The notes under the pieces are model-generated. The model saw nothing but the letters and a program-made list of their open reading frames with translations. It made no database searches and was not told where the DNA came from. From NCBI RefSeq assembly GCF_001638985.1, contig NW_017265167.1:1-64000 (forward strand): a DNA stretch of 64,000 nt. The letters run 5' to 3'. Position numbers and translations under genes: made by a program. Source of the DNA: Phycomyces blakesleeanus NRRL 1555(-). Taxonomy: Eukaryota; Mucoromycota; Mucoromycetes; Mucorales; Phycomycetaceae. Shown here one piece after another: positions 56,251-64,000 of the stretch (position 1 is its first letter; the number at the start of each line of letters is the position of its first letter).

Positions 56251-57265
56251 ACGCAGCCCGAATAACAAATGTACAATAAAGAATAAAACCCTAATACCAT
56301 CTAACTTTTCTTTAAACGATCCTCACATATGTTTAGCTATAATCAATATGTCTTTACATATACATACATACATACACATGTGTGTGTATGTGCAATATAT
56401 TGGCCCCCAAAGGTCGATTGGTTTTTCTTTTGCATTCTAGACATGAACATTTTGGGATTTTACTTTTTGGGCTGAATTTGGGGATGGGGGGGAATTTTAA
56501 GATCTGACAGATAAACATCCTTAAAAACCAACAATAATAGAGTGTACAGACCACAGTTTCACATATTGATATATATGTAGATAGTCAAATATCGATATAG
56601 TGAGCTTTGGTTTTGAGCATTTTTCTTTAACCTGTTCCCTGCTACATTACCACTATTAATCTTGATCACTGTGCCGAATGAACATAAAATCTGCCATGCG
56701 CACAGGCAATATTTTTTGGGCCACACACTTTTGTTGGTGGAAATAGCGAGACCATCGTTTTTAAATCTGCTGATATCTCCATGAATATTTATCTGTTACT
56801 GGTCAGACAAGTACTAAACACAATAAGGTTACTTTCTACACAACTTTGCTTAGTAGAGCAAAAACAAAGAAAATTCATTTTTTTTTGGGTTACCCTGAAG
56901 AAAAAAGTGGCATCAAAAAATGGAATATTTTGATCAATATTTGAGTAATTAATGTAAAACAATTTTTAGATCGCGAATCGTAATGTGTTTTACCAGGTTA
57001 CTTAAGCGTATAAAAAAAAAAGTTTGCATAGCAGATTCGGATATATTGCTGATTTTCTGCATTTAATTTCCCTATTTTAATCAAAATGATCCTATTGACG
57101 AGTCTATAGATGATAACTAGACAAAAACAATAATTATTAAGGGTACTCAATTGGTTGTCTTTATTAATTTTATTTTATAGAAAAAGAAAAGAGCAATTGA
57201 TATTCCTCAAATGATTTGGTTGGTGAATAACCTTTTTATAAATGAATGCATGGGATTTATTGGCT
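56251..57265. other. Convergent 3' intergenic region
   Basis: About 1 kb between the SET-MYND gene and PRM1. AT-rich, with CATA repeats near 56362-56374. No gene seen; the 56354-56554 minus-strand ORF has no features. Confidence 0.6.
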
Positions 57266-59337
57266 TTAATACCGGTGTTTAATAGTGTAGTCATCTCGTA
57301 AGCTGTCGTTATAGGATTCATTGTAGGCTTGGATATAGTTTATTGGCTTCGAGACCGGTTTCTCAACCCAATATCGGAATGAAAATAAACCAAAGCCTAT
57401 TGCAAGACACATCAACCAGACATAGATCAGGACCCAGTAGAATTGAAGGTGTTTATTGAGCTGTGCTTCTATAGACAAGTCTAGAGAGGCGAGCATGCTG
57501 CCAAATTTGGGATTGTCGGATGTAGGAACCAGTGAGGCTACTTGTGCAACAACATCGGATACTGGAACCAGGTCCAATATGTTGGGATTAATACGTGTCA
57601 GATTGATGTGTACGTTATCGACCTATACAATTATTGTAATTCTTCTTCATTAATTTGTCTTAACTTTAACAAAGACAAACAAAAAAAAAAGTCAAAAAGA
57701 AATAGAGAGGGATATATACTTACAATCCATGTCAGACCTTGTTCTACATTTTCCAGTTTGACAAGAACAAGACAGCCAAGGACACCTTTGGCTGGCTCTT
57801 CCAAGATTGTGCCACCCAGCACAGTCTGGACAAAGGTGGTCAGATGGCCGACGACACCTGACAGTGTGGTATTGAGAGAGAGTGAGACAGATCGGATGAA
57901 CCCAAATGCCTGATCGTTGATCATTGCCTCGGTTTGGGATATCCAGCCATTGAGCTCGACAAGATCGGCCGTGTTACTCCTCGAAAGAGACTGTAGCACA
58001 TCGGCAGTCGTGTCTCTGGCCCATTCAACCGCCTGTGCATCAAACTCGCGGATCGCTTTGGCCATCAGGGATTGCAGGGTCCAGAGAAGCGCGTAGGTTG
58101 TCAGGAGGCCGCATGTGCCAAGCAATAGGCAATAAAGAGTAAAGGGGTTGCTCAAAAGGGTTATCCACCACTCTAGGGCATCAAGCCGGCCCTGCGAGAA
58201 GTTTGATTTGTGTTTGATGTGATTGATAATGATAGAAACCCCTGGGTACCGATGTTCCTGGGCCAGGAGGTGTAGTGCACCAGGGCCATTGGTAGTGGTG
58301 CTAGTGGTATTAGTGGTGCTGTGCGATACACTGGGGTGATCCAATCCTGCGGTGATCTTTAGGGATCGTCTGTCTTCTAGATAATTATGGCAAAGATACC
58401 GATAGATAGCCACCCACACTGTGCACAAAGCCATGGCTAACACAATGAGACCAACGGCTGTCCAGATTATGGAGCTGATCTGGTCATCGAGGTCTTGGAC
58501 GATGTGTTTGAGTTTTGTGGGATCACATTCTTGTTCTTGTTGCTGGTATTGATATATGGTCAATGCGCTATTACTAATACTGCTACTGCTGTTGGTATTG
58601 TCTTTATTGGTAATAAAGTTAGGATTATGATTAATATTGCTAGTTTGAAGAGGGGGGTGTGTGAGGATCCAGTCTGAGAAAGAGTTGTTATTGATATTGA
58701 TGTGGGATTTAATTGCTTCAAAGGGCGCGCCGACCAAGGTATCAATGATATCTGGACCTTCTGTCCAGTTATAGACCTTTGAGCGAATGTCGTCCATTGT
58801 TTTTGTCCAGTTTGACATCTGGAATTGATTGGCTGGCGGGTCGGGCTTTGTTCCTGTCAGGGCAGCAAGTGGGTCTGTGATGGCATGGACACCTTGGGCG
58901 ATACCGTCCAGGACAGTCGTGGCTACCTTTTGGATGGGTTCTGTGAGGGTTGTGGCTACGGACAGGATGGTGTTGATTGCCAGGCCGAGTAGACAGCGAT
59001 AGGTTGACTTGTAGACCCCAATGAGCCAGACTACACAGCTCTGGATGACGCTTAACAAGGTAATGAGGACCCTTTGTAGGTTATCGACAGAGGTGGCTGC
59101 TGATTTCAACACATGCCATGAGAGTGTGTTTGGGAGATCCCTGAGATGGAAAACAGCGTTGTTGATGTCTTGACATGTTTCATCGATATCGGACTGAATT
59201 CCCTGAATCGATGATCTGACGACAGAGTGAAATTGAAGGACTGGCATGAGGACCGACAGTAGGATCAGGGTGCCTCCGCTCAACCAAACAAAGCAATATT
59301 CTTCCATAAGTCGTGGGAACGGGTAGTTTAGAGACAT
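57266..59337 (-). CDS. PRM1: Prm1-like plasma membrane fusion protein (656 aa)
   Basis: Multi-span protein acting in plasma-membrane fusion when mating cells or hyphae join. Two exons: 59337-57724 (donor GTAAGTATAT) and 57622-57266 (acceptor GTATAG), in frame, 656 aa (yeast Prm1 661). Membrane segments: YCFVWLSGGTLILLSVLMPV near the N-terminus; WTAVGLIVLAMALCTVWVAI in the middle; FTLYCLLLGTCGLLTTYALL; and WVLIYVWLMCLAIGFGLFSF near the C-terminus, with two extracellular loops rich in NxS/T sites. The family motif VLGCLVLVKLENVEQGLTWI followed by VDNVHINLTRIN spans the splice junction and is the main reason for the call. The C-terminus is cytosolic and Tyr-rich. The start is the first ATG of the open frame. 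No lesions seen. Confidence 0.92.
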
Positions 59338-60123
59338 TGCAAGTTCTGGAATTTTTGTTTCTGTTATTTAATTGATTATATGTATATCTCTCTATCTATC
59401 TATCTGTATATATATTTAGTCTTATAACCAAATCAATAGATTAATAGAAAGAAGAAGAAGAAGAAGAAGAGAGGGTCTGTATGATTTGTGTATAGTAGAG
59501 TTAGTTGCATTGTGTTGTGAATAATGGTTTATTTGAATAGATTTGAGATGGCAGCCTTTGTCAACAGCAGTTTAGTTATTGGGCTGTATGGTATTCCCAA
59601 AGGGCATGATATCATTACTAGTTTTTCTGTGTGTGTGTTTATGGTGAATAATGCTCTTATCCACAGAGGTGATTAGCTTACAAATCATATTGAAGGCTGA
59701 CAAGTCTTTTTGTTCTTTCTTTATTTTAGGTGCCTATCAAAATGACCAATACACACAAGAATTTATTTTTATTTTATTTTTGGAAAAATTTATAGGTGTC
59801 TTGGATGTAACCATCAAGGTATGTGGTTGCTTAGATACTCAAAATCGGCGATCGACAAGACACAATTATGCGGTCAGAATAGTTCACAAGGACCTAATGT
59901 AATTTACAAAACTTACTATGTTTATTTCATGTGTCTATATCGGCATAATTCATCACTTTGTAACTTTGTGTTATATATCTGCATGCATATGTATGTATGT
60001 ATGTATGTGTTGGTGTGGCCGTGTCATATTTATACTTTCATCTTACTTATGCTATTGGGTAGACAGGTTACCATTTGGGATCCCCAATAAAAATGCATGA
60101 TTTTGTGTCAACTTTGTGGTTGG

Positions 60124-60125
<2 letters not shown>

Positions 60126-60160
<35 letters not shown>
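60126..60160. repeat. (AT)n microsatellite
   Basis: About 17 uninterrupted AT units. A similar run of about 15 units lies at 33483-33512. Confidence 0.95.
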
Positions 60161-60165
<5 letters not shown>

Positions 60166-60466
60166 CTTGTAGTGGATAGTTTTCAGCAAGTTTATTAGTG
60201 TAGTAGCTTCTGGTGGGATAATAAGGACAAGAGGTATGTAATAAGTATCTCTGCTGCTGTGATATATATATGCATGTGTAGTGTGTGGTTTCGGCACAGC
60301 TAAATGACAAAAGAGGTAAATATTATACTATACTATATGCTATGTTATGCTATGTTATGCTATGCTATGCTATGATACAAAAAGAAATAGAGGAAGGAAA
60401 ATAGGAAACAGCAAAGATGTCACACAACATGTAAGCATACAGCTTGGTGACCAGATACACCCATCA

Positions 60467-60506
<40 letters not shown>

Positions 60507-60516
60507 TTATCTATTT
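60467..60516. repeat. (CTAT)n microsatellite
   Basis: About twelve tetranucleotide units with one interruption near the end (TTAT). Confidence 0.95.
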
Positions 60517-62275
60517 TGATGCATTTGCCTAGATGGTCTGTAGATGTCAAAACGTATACTTTTATCCAAGTATTGCTTGTATGATTGATTTTGAATGATT
60601 TGGTATCAAATGGCCTACTCTCCACCCTTGGAATGATCCAAGCACCAGTAACCCATAAATTGTATCAAGTATATATATATATATATATATACATAAGCTT
60701 TGTCGGATGAGGAATCGTAATATCTTTTTCGTTTTCTTTATCCGTCTGTCGGGTTTATACATCATCGATCCGCTCACAGTTTGATGGCGTGTAACGATGG
60801 AGTTTTTCAAAGATTTTTTTTTATATATTTAGGAAAATAAAAATACAAATAAAGTACCGTAGAGTCATAAGAAACAACAATTGATACGTTGATATCCTCG
60901 AGGATAATCATACATCTCAATGTCTTTTTCACTGTCACTATTCTTGTGTTGTAAAGCTTCTTTAGAGTTTTGTACCTAATCTTCTTCTTCTTCTTCTTTA
61001 ATTATCTTAATGTCTTGATGTGAATATATAATATAATGTTTTTGTTGTATATTATTTGATGATCTAGATAGGAGAACAGGTTTTAATTGGTTTACTTATT
61101 CTAAAGAGATAGATAGAGAGTGAAAAGGCAAATGAGCTATAAAATATATTGTATTTGGTAAAAGCCTAATAGATTTGCAGCTTCCCTTTGAGTGGTGGTC
61201 AGATGAATAAATAAACAAAAGCGAGATATATAACATATATTGGGTTTGTTTATTTATGTGTTGTGTGTGTAAAAAGAAAAAAGAAAAAGAAAAGATACAT
61301 AAACTTTGGATTTGACCAAACAATGGGAAAACATAAACAAAGGATCGGTCCATTTGTCACTGTTATTGATATTCTAAAGAGGTTAATGATAATCTATATA
61401 CTCACACAACAAACAAACAGAATAGCTGATTTTAGATACTCATTGGTGCTCTGATAAAGAAGTGTTTTATACATAATTAAAGACAAAGCAATGTCTGGGC
61501 TAATTGACCAACAGAAAGGCACCCGAGTTGGGGATTGTAAAACAAACCTAAAAAATCAATGCCGATTATCTGTTCATTAACTGTATACAGATACACAAAT
61601 AGCTACACACAATTTATTTGATGTTATTTATCTCTGTAGTTCAAAGTCAAGGTTGACAGTGCACAGTACACACAGTACACACACTCAATATAATTTTAAG
61701 CCTCTCCGGCCTCTATCCGATTATTATTTATTTATTTATTTATTTATTTTTTTAAAAAAAAAAGGAAATTGTGATACATCTAATTTCTCACAGGTACAAG
61801 AACACACAATTATAATAAATTATCCACCTCTTTTTGTCCTCTTCTTCTTTAGCATTAAAATATACGACTAAAAACAACAACAAAAACACAAGAAAAAGGT
61901 GCAATTTTTTTTTGGTACCTTATTCCCCTTTTCCTTTTTCCTTTTCTTTTAGCCTAACCTGCCAATACAACACAAAACAACAGAATAATTCCGCAAAATC
62001 CTATATACATCTAATATTCGTTTGTATACTTTTCTATTGCACTATAATGCACATACTGTATGTACGAAGATTAAATAGTAAGATTGATACTATGGTCCTT
62101 GAAGTTTTTGATCAAAGTAATAATAATTTGTTTTCCTATGTTTGACATTTGATTTTCTTAAGGTTGACACAGAGATCAACACCTAATTATCATGTAAGAC
62201 AATTTTAGTGTACAAAACCATGGAACCTTGTGAATTTCATGTTTATATTCTTGAGCACACACACACAAAAACAAC

Positions 62276-62398
62276 ATGACGAGAAGTAAAGCCAACCAGA
62301 TACAAGTAAACAGACCAAGAAACAAACAAGCTTTAGATAGATTTGTATTTTGTATATTAAAATTGGTCAATGCCATGGAAGAAATGCACCTAAAGAAA
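62276..62398 (+). CDS. Possible first exon of an unrecognised small gene
   Basis: An ATG at 62276 in context AACAACATGACG opens 41 codons (MTRSKANQIQVNRPRNKQAL, then DRFVFCILKLVNAMEEMHLKK), basic then amphipathic-helical, ending at donor-like GTAAGG (62399). Candidate acceptors lie at TTTTTAG (62481) and ACTTGTAG (62579), but neither gives a convincing continuation, and the frame without splicing ends at 62482. No family recognised. Confidence 0.2.
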
Positions 62399-62482
62399 GT
62401 AAGGTATACAAGGTTTATCATTCTAGGTAACATTTCATGGTCTGAGCCTTTTTCTTTCTTCTTTCTATTAGTTTCTTTTTAG

Positions 62483-63715
62483 AACACTGCAGCGTGTATT
62501 TTCTTTTTCTATAATTTTTTATTTATTTATTTATTTATTTATTTGGTTGTATTACTGCTATTATGACTATATACTTGTAGCAATATAAGAAATGGCATTA
62601 TACTACATTCACCTTCACCTTCACTTTCATCTTCATGTTCATGTTCAAGTATTTCTGAAAACAAGACAAAAAGGTATACCAAAAAGATCAATAAATAAAT
62701 AAATAATTTTGGTTTTTTGGTTTTTTATTCATTCATTTCAAATTAAACTAAATCTTTATTCATTTTTGGAGGTTTTTTTTTTTTTTTTTTTCTGTTTCTT
62801 TTCTTGTTATTATTATAATTATTATAATTATTATTATTATTTGTTAAAAATATAATAAAATATAATAAAATATAATAAAATAAATGCGTCAAAAAGTATG
62901 ATAAACATGAATTGTGAAGAGAAGAATATATAAATGCTAATAGTAATAATAAGAGGAAATATTTAAATCATAATTGTAAAAAGTAATAGTAAAATAATAA
63001 CAAATTCATAATAATAATAATAATTAAAAAAAAAAATGGGTATTGGTTCATAGAATCTACTCTCCACAAGAAGAAAAGAAAGAAAAGATTATGATAATGA
63101 AAGAGAGAGAGAGAGAGAGAGAGCGAAATAAATTATGAATAGAATAATACAACAAAAAGAAAAGAAGAAGATATGAATATGAATATGAATATGAATATAT
63201 GAATATATGAATATATGAAAGATGAATGTGAAAGGTAAAGGGAAAGGGAAAAAAAGGGGGTATTCAAGAAACCAAAAATTAAAAAAAATTAAAAATTTTT
63301 TTTTTTGGTTGCTTGGTTACTTGGTTGTTATATATATATATTGAGGGGAGGTTATATCTCTTTTGGTATGGACAAGAAAAGAATGAATAGAGAAGAAAAT
63401 AAGAGACAAATGACGTGGGATATAACAAATAGCAAATAGCAAATAGCAAATAATAAATAATAAAGTATGTGGGCGGGAATATTGCATGAGATATAGAAGA
63501 GGGGGGATTCAGATTGGGGTTAAGAGAAGGAGGCAAAATATATATAATATATGTAATATATATAATAGAGTAGAATATAATGATTGGAAAGGAAATACAG
63601 AATATATACATATACACATATATATATAAGCTGCGTGTGTGTGTGTGTGAGAGAGAGATGTAATATATATATATATATACGGTCTTTTTTTTTTCTTTTT
63701 TTTTTCTTTGGGAGT
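62483..63715. other. Low-complexity AT-rich stretch
   Basis: TTTA repeats 62519-62543, TTA runs near 62805-62841, ATATAATAAA repeats 62853-62880, GA repeats 63097-63122, ATGAAT repeats 63173-63218, GT repeats 63634-63648. No gene seen. Confidence 0.6.
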
Positions 63716-64000
63716 TTATGGAAAGAAGCTGTTTTGGGATGGTAGATCTGTTAGCTCGTCAGATTGGGATTGGAATTGTAGACAGTCAAGCCTTGGCAGG
63801 ATGGTGTCGTGAGGAAACACAGGTAAGTCGAGGGTGGGACGATGCGAGTATGGTCTCTGGCTGAGGAGAGCTGACGGCGGAGGTAAAGATGGCTGTTGGG
63901 TAGAATGGACAATTGGAGACCAAGGGTTCTGGGTCCACGAAAGAGGGCTAGACGGAGACGAGGGCATAGATTGGTCGTCCGAGGAAAAGCTAGGACTGGC
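63716..64000 (-). CDS. C-terminal part of a Ser/Pro-rich protein running off the window
   Basis: On the minus strand the frame is open from the window edge (64000) to a TAA at 63718-63716, about 94 codons. It is rich in Ser, Pro and Gln (for example SPSFSSDDQSMPSSPSSPLS and PSLPPPSALLSQRPYSHRPT), with base composition clearly less AT-rich than its flank. An internal Met at 63967 is not a good start because the open frame continues through it. Ser/Pro-rich disordered tails are common in fungal regulatory proteins, but no domain is visible and I assign no function. Confidence 0.55.
   Translation of the reverse strand, partial: ASPSFSSDDQSMPSSPSSPLSWTQNPWSPIVHSTQQPSLPPPSALLSQRPYSHRPTLDLPVFPHDTILPRLDCLQFQSQSDELTDLPSQNSFFP

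Larger units (their letters stand above)
59338..62275. other. PRM1 upstream region with microsatellites
   Basis: About 2.9 kb without a supported gene. Segments near 59549-59900 look faintly coding (MAAFVNSSLVIGLYGIPKGH and short stretches between splice-like sites) but do not assemble into a protein. Simple repeats: AAG 59452-59470, AT 60126-60160, TATGC/TATGT 60336-60374, CTAT 60467-60516, AT 60670-60690, CTT 60980-60997, TTTA 61727-61750. A T7A10 near-palindrome is at 61749-61765. Confidence 0.5.

Noticed and set aside
59549..59900. Multi-exon gene upstream of PRM1
   Set aside because: Short coding-like pieces exist between splice-like sites but they cannot be joined into one frame without stops.

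Overview
The window is AT-rich eukaryotic DNA with short GT-AG introns (mostly about 50-170 nt), dense microsatellites and many relics of DNA transposons. Recognisable genes include fungus-specific or fungal-type homologues: the mitochondrial fission adaptor Mdv1, the plasma-membrane fusion protein Prm1, a Psg1-like Kex2-processed membrane protein, an Rtc3/SBDS-like protein, a Grr1-type F-box/LRR protein, an Old Yellow Enzyme and a SET-MYND methyltransferase. Together with tnp2-type transposases and a multicopy orphan gene family that I know from Mucorales-type genomes, this suggests a Mucoromycota fungus. The phylum is an inference from family resemblance, not proven by the sequence.

Region 1 (1-28.9 kb) is a transposon-rich zone with almost no intact host genes. 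It opens with a degenerate 31-bp tandem array in which a CCAAT-like word and a TATATATATAAG word recur about every three helical turns. Three decayed copies (A, B, C) of one tnp2/CACTA-type transposase follow, copy C carrying a roughly 0.7-kb internal deletion. Two MITE-like elements come next: one with TA target duplications, one with long inverted repeats and a 9-bp duplication. Then there is a 155-bp tandem duplication and a multi-exon orphan-family pseudogene (18.5-23.1 kb). That pseudogene is broken by a frame change, two in-frame stops, a Tc1-like element sitting in a predicted intron, and a 173-bp dispersed repeat. The two best-preserved mobile elements are here: a 1345-bp element with an uninterrupted 355-aa DD35E transposase, and a 1967-bp element whose two-exon gene encodes a 429-aa DD34E transposase and whose ends carry inward-facing arrays of exact 22-bp-period subterminal repeats.

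Region 2 (29.0-41.1 kb) is a host gene block: RTC3-like (+), then GRR1-like, MDV1-like and PSG1-like, all on the minus strand. Exon joins could be worked out with reading frame preserved at every junction. The four genes cover stress/ribosome-related, ubiquitin ligase, mitochondrial fission and secretory-pathway functions; no operon-like link is implied.

Region 3 (41.5-50.6 kb) is a second repeat-rich zone. It holds the second copy of the 173-bp repeat, two TA-flanked related elements with terminal repeats, a MULE transposase C-terminus whose SWIM zinc finger carries one in-frame TGA, a 5'-truncated LINE reverse-transcriptase tail, and a truncated Helitron Rep region with an HUH-type motif.

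Region 4 (51.1-64 kb) contains an intact OYE gene (-), a SET-MYND gene (+) and PRM1 (-), separated by AT-rich DNA with a perfect 42-bp palindrome and a Tc1/mariner relic. A serine/proline-rich ORF runs off the right edge. I saw no tRNA, rRNA or CRISPR array.
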